64,000 nt of DNA from Flagellatimonas centrodinii (lineage in GTDB: Bacteria; Pseudomonadota; Gammaproteobacteria; Nevskiales; Nevskiaceae): assembly GCF_016918765.2 (NCBI RefSeq), contig NZ_CP092104.1:1736001-1800000 (forward strand), given 5' to 3'. Positions 28,534 to 37,667 of the stretch are shown one piece after another (positions within the stretch are counted from its first letter, which is position 1; each line of letters opens with the position of its first letter). The notes under the pieces are model-generated. The model saw only the letters and a list, made by a program, of their open reading frames with translations. It was not told the DNA's origin and did not search any database. The position numbers were made by a program, and so were the translations under genes.

Positions 28534-30306
28534 ATGAAAGCCCACCTCACCGATTTGCTCTCCACCGCCCTGCGCGTGGTCCTGGCCGACGCGGCCGCAG
28601 ACGTCACGCCCGAGCTGCAGCTGGACGCCACTCGCGATGCCCGCTTCGGCGACTTCCAGACCAATCTGGCCCTGCAGTTGGCGAAGCCGCTGCGTCAGTC
28701 GCCGCGGCAGGTCGCCGAGCGGTTGGTGGCGGCACTGCCGGCATCGCCCCAGGTCGCCCGGGTCGAGGTGGCAGGCCCCGGATTCATCAACTTCTTTCTG
28801 GCGGATACGGCATTTCAGTCGATCGTCGCCGAAGTACTGGCGGCCGGCGCTGACTTCGGGGTCGATCGCAGCGGCAACCGCGGGCGGATCATGGTGGAGT
28901 TCGTGTCGGCCAACCCGACCGGCCCGATGCATGTCGGCCATGGACGGGGTGCCGCCTATGGCGATTCGGTCTGCAACCTGCTGGAAGCCGCCGGTTGGAC
29001 GGTGCTTCGCGAGTACTACATCAACGATGCCGGACGCCAGACCGATGTGCTGGCGGTCAGTGTCTGGTTGCGCTACCTGCAACGCTGTGGCGTGGCAGTC
29101 GATTTCCCGCGGCGGGGCTATCCGGCCGACTACATCCGCACCACCGCGGACCGCTTGTTCGCCGAGGTCGGCGACCAGGCCTGGCGCTGCGACGGCATGG
29201 ATGCCCTGCCACCCGAGCCCGAGGCCGCCGACGATGCCGACGATGCCGAGAAGGGCCGCATCAAGCTGGCGCAGGAGGCCCATCTCGATCGCTGGATTGC
29301 GCTTGCCCGCACCGGGCTCGGCGCGGACTACGACCGCATCAAGCAGGCCGCGCTCAGTGATCAGCTGGCGACCATCCGAGCCACCCTCGAGGCCTTTTCG
29401 GTGCGCTACGACCACTGGACCAGCGAGGCCGAGCTGGTGGCACGCGGTGCCGTGCAGACCGCGCTGACGCGGCTGGCGGATCAAGGCCTGACCTACGAGC
29501 GCGACGGCGCCCTGTGGATGAAGACCGAGGCCTTCGGCGACGAGAAGGACCGGGTGCTGGTGAAGGCCGATGGCGCCGCCACCTACTACTGCAACGATCT
29601 CGCCTATCACGTCGACAAGCTCGACCGCGGCTGGCCGCTGCTGATGGATGTGTGGGGTGCCGACCACCACGGCTATATCGCGCGGGTGCAGGCCGCCATC
29701 GAGGCATTGACCGGCCGTCGGGACGCGCTCAATGTGCAGTTGATCCAGTTCGTCACGTTGTCGTCCGGCCGCATGGGCAAGCGCAGCGGCAATTTCGTCA
29801 CCCTGCAGGACCTGATCGATGAGGTGGGTGCCGATGCCACCCGGTTCTTCTATCTGATGCGCTCGCAGGAGCAGCACCTCGAGTTCGACCTGGATCTGGC
29901 GCGGTCGCGCAGTAACGACAATCCGGTCTACTACGTGCAGTACGCCCACGCGCGGCTGTGCAGCGTGTTCCGGCAGCTGGCCGAGCAGGGCGGCTGCTAC
30001 CGGCGCGAAGACGGCTTGCAAGCGCTGGCGCGGCTCGATACCGAGCATGAGAAGCGCCTGCTGACCGCGCTGGCCCGCTACCCGGAGGTGGTGCAGTCGG
30101 CGGCGGCCGACCATGCGCCGCATCGGATGGCGTTCTATCTCAAGGACGAACTGGCCGAGGCCTTCCACAGCTATTACAACGCCCACAAGTTTCTAGTGGA
30201 GGATGCGCCGCTGCAGGCCGCCCGCCTCGCCCTCTGCGAGGCCACCCGCAGCGTGCTCGCCAGCGGACTTTCATTGCTGGGCGTTCACGCCCCGGAGCAG
30301 ATGTAG
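28534..30306 (+). CDS. argS: Arginyl-tRNA synthetase
   Basis: Class I aminoacyl-tRNA synthetase charging tRNA-Arg. The 590 residues include the N-terminal Add-1 domain for the tRNA elbow, the HIGH-type motif PMHVGHGRGA (near 129-138), the KMSK region reduced to GRMGKRSGN as is usual in many ArgRS, and the DALR anticodon domain at the C-terminus (HSYYNAHKFL). ATG at 28534 was preferred to an upstream start because it fits the family N-terminus. The SPOR gene follows directly after the stop. Confidence 0.97.
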   Translation: MKAHLTDLLSTALRVVLADAAADVTPELQLDATRDARFGDFQTNLALQLAKPLRQSPRQVAERLVAALPASPQVARVEVAGPGFINFFLADTAFQSIVAEVLAAGADFGVDRSGNRGRIMVEFVSANPTGPMHVGHGRGAAYGDSVCNLLEAAGWTVLREYYINDAGRQTDVLAVSVWLRYLQRCGVAVDFPRRGYPADYIRTTADRLFAEVGDQAWRCDGMDALPPEPEAADDADDAEKGRIKLAQEAHLDRWIALARTGLGADYDRIKQAALSDQLATIRATLEAFSVRYDHWTSEAELVARGAVQTALTRLADQGLTYERDGALWMKTEAFGDEKDRVLVKADGAATYYCNDLAYHVDKLDRGWPLLMDVWGADHHGYIARVQAAIEALTGRRDALNVQLIQFVTLSSGRMGKRSGNFVTLQDLIDEVGADATRFFYLMRSQEQHLEFDLDLARSRSNDNPVYYVQYAHARLCSVFRQLAEQGGCYRREDGLQALARLDTEHEKRLLTALARYPEVVQSAAADHAPHRMAFYLKDELAEAFHSYYNAHKFLVEDAPLQAARLALCEATRSVLASGLSLLGVHAPEQM

Positions 30307-30861
30307 ATGGCACGCGATTACGCCCCCCGTTCCGCCCCCCGCCGGCCGCCGGTCCGCAAGAAATCGGGTGGCGGTGTGCCCGGCTGGATCTGGGGCCTGT
30401 TGGGGCTCTCGGTGGGGCTGGCGGTGGCGGCGATGGTCTACATCAAGCGGCCGCCCGAACCGATGCCGAATCGCCGTGAGTCGCCTGCGCCAAGCGCAAC
30501 GGTGAAACCTTCGGTGACGCCCGACAAGCCCGCGCCGCGGGCCTTCACCTTTTATGAGCTGCTCCCCAACCAGGAAGTGGTGGTGCCCGATGGCGCCGTA
30601 CCGGAATCTCAGGCCCCGGCGGCACCGGCGCAGTACCTGATCCAGGTGGCGTCTTATCGCAACCCGCAGGACGCCGACCGCCAGAAGGCCTCATTGGCGT
30701 TGCTGGGGCTGGAGGCACGCGTGGAGACCGTCACCATCGACGGCCGGGAAACCTACTACCGGGTGCGGCTGGGTCCGGTGACCGGGCTGGACGCCGCACA
30801 GCAGATGGTGTCGCAGCTCGACCAGAACGGGATCGAGTCGCTGGTGGTGAAGGTCCGCTGA
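30307..30861 (+). CDS. SPOR domain membrane protein (FtsN-like)
   Basis: 184 residues: short basic cytoplasmic tail (ARDYAPRSAPRRPPVRKKSGG), one membrane helix (about 24-44), a periplasmic Pro-rich linker and a C-terminal SPOR domain (about 112-184; YLIQVASYRNPQDADRQKASL) that binds denuded peptidoglycan at the septum. The layout is that of FtsN, and the position directly after argS is the usual place of this cell-division protein in many Gammaproteobacteria. It begins one base after the argS stop. Confidence 0.88.
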   Translation: MARDYAPRSAPRRPPVRKKSGGGVPGWIWGLLGLSVGLAVAAMVYIKRPPEPMPNRRESPAPSATVKPSVTPDKPAPRAFTFYELLPNQEVVVPDGAVPESQAPAAPAQYLIQVASYRNPQDADRQKASLALLGLEARVETVTIDGRETYYRVRLGPVTGLDAAQQMVSQLDQNGIESLVVKVR

Positions 30862-30870
30862 ACCCGTGAC

Positions 30871-31527
30871 TCAGAAGTTGAGCCGCACGCCCAGGCGCCA
30901 CTCGCCGATCTCATAGCGCAGGTTGCGGCCGTCTTCGTCGTCCCGCGGCTGCTGGTAGCGTAATTCCGAGAACAGTTGCACCGCGGTGGACAATGGGACC
31001 TCGCCGCGCACGGTGGCCTGGAGGCCCTGGCCGGGGTGCAGGGCGTCGTCGTCGTCGATCAGGTCGAGGTCGACATAGCCCACTTCCGCAGACGCCAGCA
31101 GCCAGTCGCTGAGGGCGCCGGCCAGTCCGGCATGCAGCCCCGCACCAAGCGTGCTGGCGTCGCTGCTGCTGCTGCCGAGGCTGGCGCCAGCTTCGGTGTG
31201 GATCAGCTCGAAGCGGGTATAGAAGGCGGTGGCATTGACCACCCCGATGCCGAGCCGGGCCTGCTCCAGGTTGCCGTCGTTGCGGTCACCTTTCAGCCGC
31301 GACCACTCGGCGGCGTAGAACAGCGGACCGCGTCCCGGCCACAGCACCACGCGGGCGCCGAAACCATCGGGGTCGTCGGATTCAGATTCGACGCCAGTGG
31401 CACGGTTGTCGGCCTTGACCTCGGCCACCGGGGTGGCGAACAGGTCGACGCTCCAGTCCAATGCATGGGCAGGCAGCGTGACGGCCAGGGCCAGGCTAGG
31501 CAGCAGGCGGGGGCACAGGGTCGGCAT
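30871..31527 (-). CDS. Putative outer membrane protein (YfaZ-like)
   Basis: 218 residues with a signal peptide ending at PAHA-LDWSVDLF and a series of amphipathic strands (ARVVLWPGRGPLFYAAEW, AFYTRFELIHTE, AEVGYVDLDLI) ending in RLGVRLNF, a C-terminal Phe as in outer membrane barrels. Similar in general to the YfaZ family; the assignment is tentative. GAGGAG 7 nt upstream of ATG 31527 supports this start, which lies inside the 3' end of mtfA; ATG at 31551 would give a more basic n-region. Confidence 0.65.
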   Translation of the reverse strand: MPTLCPRLLPSLALAVTLPAHALDWSVDLFATPVAEVKADNRATGVESESDDPDGFGARVVLWPGRGPLFYAAEWSRLKGDRNDGNLEQARLGIGVVNATAFYTRFELIHTEAGASLGSSSSDASTLGAGLHAGLAGALSDWLLASAEVGYVDLDLIDDDDALHPGQGLQATVRGEVPLSTAVQLFSELRYQQPRDDEDGRNLRYEIGEWRLGVRLNF

Positions 31528-32371
31528 CAGGAAGCTCCTCAAGCGGGTCATCTGGGCCGGCAGGCGGCCAGTCCAGCGCCGCAGTGTCCAGCCCGAAGGT
31601 GTCGTGCAACAGCGTATACAGGTCGGCATGATGCTGCCGCAAGGCGGCGCCTTGCTGGAAATAGGCCTCCATCACCACGCCGAAGAACTCTTCCGGGGAT
31701 TCGGCGCCATAGGGGTCGAGCACACGCGGACGCCGATGGCGCCGAAGCCGGTCGAATTCGGTCTGCATCACCGCGGCCCAGCGGGCCCGGTCGCGCCACG
31801 GCGGGGCGCCGCTGGCATCGGTGGATTCATCGTCAAGCTGGTGGGCAAACTCGTGCACCACCACGTTGACCGGGTCGCCCGCCAGTGCCGCCTCGACGTC
31901 GGCCCACGACAGGATCACCCGCTCCGCATCCCAGCTTTCGCCGATGTGCTCGACCGGTTGGTCGGACACCAGGCCGTATTCATCGGGGTCGGTCTGCGGG
32001 ACCAGGAACGGTTCGGGGTAGACCAGCACGTTTTTCAGGCGGGGATAGGGCGGGGCCGCGCCGGGCAGGTACAGCAGGCAGGCATAGCCCGCGACCGTCA
32101 GGCGCACCTGTGCGTCGACCCAGAAGCCGTTGCAGCCGATGAAACGCACACGATTCCAGAAGGCTTCCACCAAGGCGTGCCAGTGGGCGCGCTGCGCATC
32201 GTCCAGCAGGGCGGCGTGGGGCAGCGCGTCGAGTCGCTGGCGCCAGTTGTCCGGCTTTGGCGGTGGCCCGTCGGGGCCGAGACTGCGCCGCAGCGCGAAC
32301 AGCGGCCCGAGGATCAGCGCCATTGCCGCCAGCGCAATCCACAGCCCGTACTCGCTGACGTCGCCGTTCAT
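31496..32371 (-). CDS. mtfA: M90 family zinc peptidase (MtfA-like)
   Basis: 291 residues with one N-terminal hydrophobic segment (LWIALAAMALILGPLFAL) and the zincin motif VVHEFAHQLDDES, the gluzincin HExxH that defines the M90 family; a downstream glutamate in EEFFGVVMEAYF is the likely third ligand. E. coli MtfA binds the regulator Mlc and affects the glucose PTS; here no PTS gene is near, so the target is unknown. Start overlaps the uvrD stop (ATGA). Confidence 0.85.
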   Translation of the reverse strand: MNGDVSEYGLWIALAAMALILGPLFALRRSLGPDGPPPKPDNWRQRLDALPHAALLDDAQRAHWHALVEAFWNRVRFIGCNGFWVDAQVRLTVAGYACLLYLPGAAPPYPRLKNVLVYPEPFLVPQTDPDEYGLVSDQPVEHIGESWDAERVILSWADVEAALAGDPVNVVVHEFAHQLDDESTDASGAPPWRDRARWAAVMQTEFDRLRRHRRPRVLDPYGAESPEEFFGVVMEAYFQQGAALRQHHADLYTLLHDTFGLDTAALDWPPAGPDDPLEELPDADPVPPPAA

Positions 32372-34563
32372 GCCGGGTCGAGCCGGGCGTAGGCCAGCAT
32401 CAGCCACTTCTGGCCGGCCTGGCGGAAACGGACCTCGACCCGCGCGCCGGCGCCGGTGCCATCAAAGTTGAGCACGGTGCCCTCCCCGAACTTGCTGTGG
32501 CGAACGCGCATGCCGACCGCCAGTCCGTGGTCGGGCGGGGGTGCCACCGCGGCGCCGTTGCCGCGCAACAGGTCCGGGCGCGGCCCGCTGCCCCCGGTGG
32601 GGCGCAGCAGGCCGGCGCGTGGTCGCGTCTCCACCAGGCAGTCCGCCGGCAGTTCGCGAATGAACTGCGAGGGGGGGCTGGTCTGCGGAATGCCGTGGAT
32701 GCGCCGGGCCTCCGCATGGGTGAGATACAACTGCTGGCGGGCGCGGGTAATGCCGACGTAGCAGAGCCGACGTTCCTCTTCGAGATTACCCTCGTCCACC
32801 GTGCGCTGGCTGGGAAACAGGCCCTGCTCGACCCCCACCAGAAACACCACCGGGAACTCCAGGCCCTTGGCGGCGTGCAGGGTCATCAGTTGCACGCAGT
32901 CCTCGCCGGGGCCGGACTGGCCTTCGCCGGCTTCCAGCGCGGCGTGCGTCAGGAACGCGGTGAGCGGGTCGATGTCGGCACTGTCTTCGGGGTCGGGCTC
33001 GAAACTGCGAGTGGCGTTGATCAGCTCGTCGAGGTTCTCCAGACGGGCCTCGGCCACCTCGCCTTTTTCCTTTTCGTAGTGGGCGCGCAGCCCGGAACGC
33101 TCCAGTACGCGTTCGGTGACGTCGCCCAGCGGCAGGTCACGGGTGTCGCGGGTCAGCAGGTCGACGGTACTGACGAACTCCTGCATGGCTTTGGCGGTGC
33201 GGCCCAATGAGGCGGGTGTCGCCTCGCTGGCCGCTTGCCACAGTGAGATTGACTGCGCCTGCGCAACCTCGCGCAGTCGTGCCAGCGAGGTGGCGCCGAT
33301 GCCGCGCGGCGGGGTGCCGACACAGCGTTCAAAGCTGCCATCGTCTTTGCGGTTGTGCAGCAGCCTCAGCCAGGCCATCGCATCACGGATCTCGGCGCGC
33401 TCGAAAAAGCGCAGTCCGCCATAGATGCGGTAGGGCAGGCGGGCACGGATCAGCATTTCCTCGATCACCCGCGACTGGGCGCTGGTGCGGTAGAGGATGG
33501 CGAGGTCGCTGTAGCGGCAGCGACCGTCGAGGTGGTCGCGAATGCGGTTGACCACGAACTCCGCCTCGTCGTACTCGTTGAAGGCGGCATACAACTGGAT
33601 GGGCGGGCCCTCGTTGCCGTCGGTCCACAGCTCCTTGCCGAGCCGGCCGAGGTTGCGGGCGATCAGCCCGTTGGCGGCACGCAGGATGGTGCCGGTGGAG
33701 CGGTAGTTCTGCTCCAGCCGGATGACTTCACAGCCGGGGAAATCGGTGGTCAGGCGCATCATGTGCTCGACCCGGGCGCCGCGCCAGCTGTAGATCGACT
33801 GATCGTCGTCACCGACCGCGAACACCACGCCGTGGGTCCCGGCGAGCAGCCGCAGCCAGTTGTACTGCAGGCTGTTGGTGTCCTGGAACTCGTCGACCAG
33901 CACATGGCGGAAGCGGCTGCGGTAGTGGGCCTGGATGTCGGGCACGTCCCGACAGAGCTCGAAAGCGCGCAGCAGGAGCTCGGCAAAATCCACCAGCCCG
34001 GCCTGTTCGCACTGGCTCTGGTAGGCCTCGTAGACGCGCAGGTAGGTGCGTTGCACGAAGTCGCCGGTGTCGGCGAGATCGCGCGGTCGCAGCCCCTCTT
34101 CCTTGCGGCCGTTGATCCAGCCGGTGACGGTGCGCGGCGGCCAGCGGTCCTCCGGCAGGTCCAGCTGTCGGAGCAGGCGCTTCACCATGCGCTGCTGGTC
34201 GTCGGCATCAAGAATCTGAAAATTCTGCGGCAGCCGGGCGTCCTTCCAGTGAAGCCGCAACATGCGGTGGGCGATGCCGTGGAACGTGCCCACCCACATT
34301 GCCCGCACCGGTACCCGGATCAGCTGTTCGATGCGTCCGCGCATCTCCGCCGCCGCCTTGTTGGTGAAGGTGACGGCAAGGATCGACTGTGGCGACACGC
34401 CCTCGATCGCCACCAGCCAGGCCACCCGATGGGTGAGGACCCGGGTTTTGCCGGAGCCGGCGCCGGCCAGCACCAACCGGTGGGCCGGCGGTGCGGCAAC
34501 CGCCTGGGCCTGGGCGTCATTGAGGTCGGCGGTGAGCTGCTGGCGGGCGTCGGTCAGGTCCAT
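32368..34563 (-). CDS. uvrD: DNA helicase II UvrD
   Basis: Superfamily 1A 3'-5' helicase for nucleotide excision and mismatch repair. 731 residues with the ordered motifs: Walker A LAGAGSGKTRVL (about 34-45), TFTNKAAAEMRGRI, DEFQDTNSLQYNW (motif II), GDDDQSIYSWRGA (III), EQNYRSTGTI (IV), TLHAAKGLEFPVVF (V) and YVGITRARQQLY (VI), and a C-terminal Tudor-like tail. Start at ATG 34563 (MDLTDARQQL). Confidence 0.97.
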   Translation of the reverse strand: MDLTDARQQLTADLNDAQAQAVAAPPAHRLVLAGAGSGKTRVLTHRVAWLVAIEGVSPQSILAVTFTNKAAAEMRGRIEQLIRVPVRAMWVGTFHGIAHRMLRLHWKDARLPQNFQILDADDQQRMVKRLLRQLDLPEDRWPPRTVTGWINGRKEEGLRPRDLADTGDFVQRTYLRVYEAYQSQCEQAGLVDFAELLLRAFELCRDVPDIQAHYRSRFRHVLVDEFQDTNSLQYNWLRLLAGTHGVVFAVGDDDQSIYSWRGARVEHMMRLTTDFPGCEVIRLEQNYRSTGTILRAANGLIARNLGRLGKELWTDGNEGPPIQLYAAFNEYDEAEFVVNRIRDHLDGRCRYSDLAILYRTSAQSRVIEEMLIRARLPYRIYGGLRFFERAEIRDAMAWLRLLHNRKDDGSFERCVGTPPRGIGATSLARLREVAQAQSISLWQAASEATPASLGRTAKAMQEFVSTVDLLTRDTRDLPLGDVTERVLERSGLRAHYEKEKGEVAEARLENLDELINATRSFEPDPEDSADIDPLTAFLTHAALEAGEGQSGPGEDCVQLMTLHAAKGLEFPVVFLVGVEQGLFPSQRTVDEGNLEEERRLCYVGITRARQQLYLTHAEARRIHGIPQTSPPSQFIRELPADCLVETRPRAGLLRPTGGSGPRPDLLRGNGAAVAPPPDHGLAVGMRVRHSKFGEGTVLNFDGTGAGARVEVRFRQAGQKWLMLAYARLDPA

Positions 34564-34586
34564 GCGGGGGATTCTACCGGTCGCCA

Positions 34587-35312
34587 CTAGGCCGCCCGGT
34601 TGCGCCGCACCCGCAGGTTGACGATTTCCACCAGCGTCGAGAACGCCATGGCGAAATAGATGTAGCCCTTGGGCACATGCATGTCGAGTCCTTCGCCGAT
34701 CAGCGCCATGCCGATCAGCATCAGGAATGACAGCGCCAGCACCTTGATGGTGGGATGGTGTTCGACGAAACGCGAGACCGGTCCGGCGAACAGGATCATC
34801 ACCGCCACGGCGGCGAGGATGGCTGCCACCATCACGCCGAGCTGATCGGTCATGCCGACGGCAGTGATCACCGAATCGAGCGAGAACACGATGTCGAGCA
34901 CCATGATCTGCACGATCACCGACAGGAAGTTGGCGGCCACCGCGCGGGTGCCGACACCCTCGTTCAGGTGTTGTCCCTGCTCCTGCACTTGGTGATGGAT
35001 CTCCATCGTGGCTTTCGTCAGCAGGAACAGGCCGCCGCCGAGTAGGACGATGTCCCGGCCGGAAATGGCCTCGCCAAAGATCGTGAACAGCGGTGACGTC
35101 AGGCGGGTAATCCAGGCGAGTGAGAACAGCAGGCCGATGCGGGTCAGCGCGGCGCCGGCGAGACCGATCTGGCGGGCGCGAGCGCGCTGCGCTTCCGGCA
35201 ATTTGTTGGCCATGATCGACAGGAAGATGACGTTGTCGATGCCGAGCACGATTTCCAGTGCGGCCAGGGTCAGGAAGGCGAACCAGATGTTGGGATCGAG
35301 CAGGATGTCCAT
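34587..35312 (-). CDS. TerC family integral membrane protein
   Basis: 241 residues, about seven membrane helices. ALEIVLGIDNVIFLSIMANKLP near the start and MVLDIVFSLDSVITAVGM in the middle are the two conserved TerC acidic helices. Members of this family have been linked to tellurite resistance and metal (manganese) export and loading of exoenzymes; which applies here is open. It lies 5 bp after the LysR gene and 23 bp before uvrD, on the same strand. Confidence 0.92.
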   Translation of the reverse strand: MDILLDPNIWFAFLTLAALEIVLGIDNVIFLSIMANKLPEAQRARARQIGLAGAALTRIGLLFSLAWITRLTSPLFTIFGEAISGRDIVLLGGGLFLLTKATMEIHHQVQEQGQHLNEGVGTRAVAANFLSVIVQIMVLDIVFSLDSVITAVGMTDQLGVMVAAILAAVAVMILFAGPVSRFVEHHPTIKVLALSFLMLIGMALIGEGLDMHVPKGYIYFAMAFSTLVEIVNLRVRRNRAA

Positions 35313-35317
35313 GGGCG

Positions 35318-36214
35318 TCAGGGTGTCAGCTGGGGGGCGTGGCGGAGCACTTCGCCGCGGAACCAGCTTAAGGCACGTCCGTTTTCGCCGCTGCGCCAGG
35401 CCAGATTGAGCTGCGCCGGCGGGCGCGGTGTCTCGACCTCGCGGGTCACCAGCGTCCCGGCCTCGACACTCGGCTGCGCCAGGAATGCAGGGAGAAAGCC
35501 GACCCCCAAGCCTGACACCTGCGCCGCCAGTTTGGCGGCAACACCGGGGACCACCAGCACCGGCTGGCCGGCCTGGAAGCCGCCGCTGCGGGCGGGCAGA
35601 CGCCGTGAGGAATCTGCCGCCACCACCGCCCGATAGCGGGCAATCTGCGACACCGGCAGGGGCTCCGGCAGCGAGGCCAGCGGGTGGTCGGGTGTCATCG
35701 CGAAGACGAACGGCACCTCCAGCAGCTGCCGCGAGCCGAAGCCGTAGCCGGCCGGCGGATCGCCGGCGGCGCCCACCACCAGGTCGGCGCGGTGATCGAT
35801 CAGGGCGTCCCAGGTGCCGCCGAAGATTTCCTGGGTGAGCTGCAGTTGGGTGCCGCTGCGCAGCGCGTCGAAGCGGAGGATGAGCGGGAACAGGCGCTCC
35901 AGCGGCAGGATCTCGTCGACCGCGATCACCAGCCGGGTTTCCCAGCCCTGACCGCTGCGGCGGACCCGTTCCTCCAGGTTTTCCGCCTGCAGCAGCAGCT
36001 CCCGGCCCTGTTGCAGCAGCAGGTGCCCGGTGGCGGTGAGCACGGCGCGATGACCGCTGCGATCAAACAGGGTGACATCCAGTTGTTGCTCCAGCTTGCG
36101 CACGGTGTAGGTCACCGCCGACGGCACCCGGTGCAGCGCTGCAGCTGCGCGGGCGAAGCTGCCATGGGTTTCGATGGCATCCAGGGTGCGCAGGGCGTCG
36201 AGGTCCAATTTCAT
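35318..36214 (-). CDS. LysR-type transcriptional regulator
   Basis: 298 residues with an N-terminal winged helix (DALRTLDAIETHGSFARAAAALHRVPSAVTYTVRKLEQQL, given here in two parts: HTH about 17-38, wing to 60) and a substrate-binding-like effector domain (about 90-290). It is divergent from the pirin and azoreductase genes across a 93-bp AT-rich region, the classic arrangement of a LysR regulator and its target; this suggests control of the pair. The effector is not known. Confidence 0.88.
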   Translation of the reverse strand: MKLDLDALRTLDAIETHGSFARAAAALHRVPSAVTYTVRKLEQQLDVTLFDRSGHRAVLTATGHLLLQQGRELLLQAENLEERVRRSGQGWETRLVIAVDEILPLERLFPLILRFDALRSGTQLQLTQEIFGGTWDALIDHRADLVVGAAGDPPAGYGFGSRQLLEVPFVFAMTPDHPLASLPEPLPVSQIARYRAVVAADSSRRLPARSGGFQAGQPVLVVPGVAAKLAAQVSGLGVGFLPAFLAQPSVEAGTLVTREVETPRPPAQLNLAWRSGENGRALSWFRGEVLRHAPQLTP

Positions 36215-36307
36215 TCATTTATTTTGACTTAAATTGGCAAAACATTCCGATTTCATGAATGACTGCAGGGGTCTAGGCTTGCGGATGTCCTGTCTTTGGA
36301 GGCGCCC

Positions 36308-37006
36308 ATGATGCAGTTCCGACCCGCCGCCAGTCGTGGCCATGCACAGCTGGACTGGCTCGACAGTTGGCACAGCTTTTCCTTCGGCCAGTATTACAAC
36401 CCCGACGAGATGGGGTTCGGTGCCCTGCGGGTGATCAACGAGGACCGGGTCGACCCGGCCGCCGGCTTTCCGCCGCATTCGCACCAGGACATGGAAATTC
36501 TCACCTATGTGCTGGAGGGTGGGTTGCGCCACCGCGACTCCACGGGCGGCACCGGTGTCCTGCGGCCCGGCGAGATGCAGGTGATGAGCGCCGGCCGCGG
36601 CATCACTCACAGCGAGATGAACGATTCCCGCGTCGATCCGGTGCACTTTCTGCAGATCTGGGTGGTGCCGGGTCCGCGCGGCCTGACGCCCGGATACCGG
36701 CAACAGCCGCTGGATGCCTCCGCCGTGCGCGCTGGCTGGCAAAAGGTGGCAGCCCCCGCCGACGAGAACGCCCAGTTCGTGCTGCACCAGGATGCCCGGC
36801 TGTGGATCGGCTGGCCGGCTGCTGGCAGTGCCTGGCGGCAGCCGCTGGCGCCGGAACGGGCCTACTACCTGCACGTTGCCCGAGGTCGTGTGCAGGTCGG
36901 CACGCACACCCTTCAGAGCGGCGACGCGCTGGGCCTGAAGGGCGAGGCGCTGCTGGAAACCGTTGCCGGGACCGACAGCGAACTCCTGCTGTTCGATCTG
37001 GCCTGA
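36308..37006 (+). CDS. Pirin family bicupin
   Basis: 232 residues with the cupin metal site in GFPPHSHQDMEILTYVLEGG: two His and one Glu, then a further His in GRGITHSEMND. Family members such as YhhW have quercetin dioxygenase activity; the physiological role is often oxidative stress related. The SD GGAGG at 36298-36302 serves ATG 36308 or ATG 36311. It is followed after 58 bp by the azoreductase-like gene and faces the LysR gene, a common regulated pair in proteobacteria. Confidence 0.9.
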   Translation: MMQFRPAASRGHAQLDWLDSWHSFSFGQYYNPDEMGFGALRVINEDRVDPAAGFPPHSHQDMEILTYVLEGGLRHRDSTGGTGVLRPGEMQVMSAGRGITHSEMNDSRVDPVHFLQIWVVPGPRGLTPGYRQQPLDASAVRAGWQKVAAPADENAQFVLHQDARLWIGWPAAGSAWRQPLAPERAYYLHVARGRVQVGTHTLQSGDALGLKGEALLETVAGTDSELLLFDLA

Positions 37007-37064
37007 CTTCGCCCTTCACAGATTGAACCGCGACCCCCCCCCCTCACCCTCACGGAGCCCTCCC

Positions 37065-37667
37065 ATGAAAACTCTGCTCGTCACCTTCACCCCACGCACC
37101 GGGTCCCACACCGCCCGGCTGGTGGCCCATGCGCGGCAGCACATCCGCGGTGATATCGACCTCATCGACCTGGCGCGACGGCCGGTAGCGATGCTCGACA
37201 CCGCGGCAGTGGATGCCTACGTCAAGCGCAATTACGGGGGCCAGACCCTGGCGGCCGACGAGGCGGCTGCGTTGGCGGTGCAGGATGCCGATGTCGCCAA
37301 GGTGCTGGCGGCAGACGTGCTGATGCTGGCATCACCGATGCACAACTTCGCCATGCCCGGGCCACTGAAGGCGTTTCTCGACGGCATCATCCAGAAGGGT
37401 CGCACCTGGGATGCCGATGCCAACGGCTATCGTGGACTGATGACCGGACGCCGGGCGCTGGCGCTGTTCAGCTCGGGTGGGGTCTACGGTGACGGCGGCG
37501 GCGACCACTACAGCCCGCTGGCGCGAACCCTGTTCGGCTTCATGGGCTACAGCGAGGCCGAAGTGATTTCGGCGCAGGGCACCAGCCGCGACGCGGCACA
37601 GGCGGTGGCGTCGGCGCAGGCCGCACTCGATGCACTGTTGCCCCGCTGGTATGTCGACGCTGTCTAG
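37065..37667 (+). CDS. FMN-dependent NADH-azoreductase-like flavodoxin-fold protein
   Basis: 200 residues, flavodoxin-like fold. The start KTLLVTFTPRTGSHTARL holds the FMN phosphate loop, and LMLASPMHNFAMPGPLKAFLDGII is the conserved flavin-binding block of AzoR quinone reductases; ALFSSGGVYGDGGGDHYS follows. Likely a two-electron quinone or azo reductase. Coupled in position with the pirin gene. Its last four bases overlap the convergent DUF3187 gene. Confidence 0.88.
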   Translation: MKTLLVTFTPRTGSHTARLVAHARQHIRGDIDLIDLARRPVAMLDTAAVDAYVKRNYGGQTLAADEAAALAVQDADVAKVLAADVLMLASPMHNFAMPGPLKAFLDGIIQKGRTWDADANGYRGLMTGRRALALFSSGGVYGDGGGDHYSPLARTLFGFMGYSEAEVISAQGTSRDAAQAVASAQAALDALLPRWYVDAV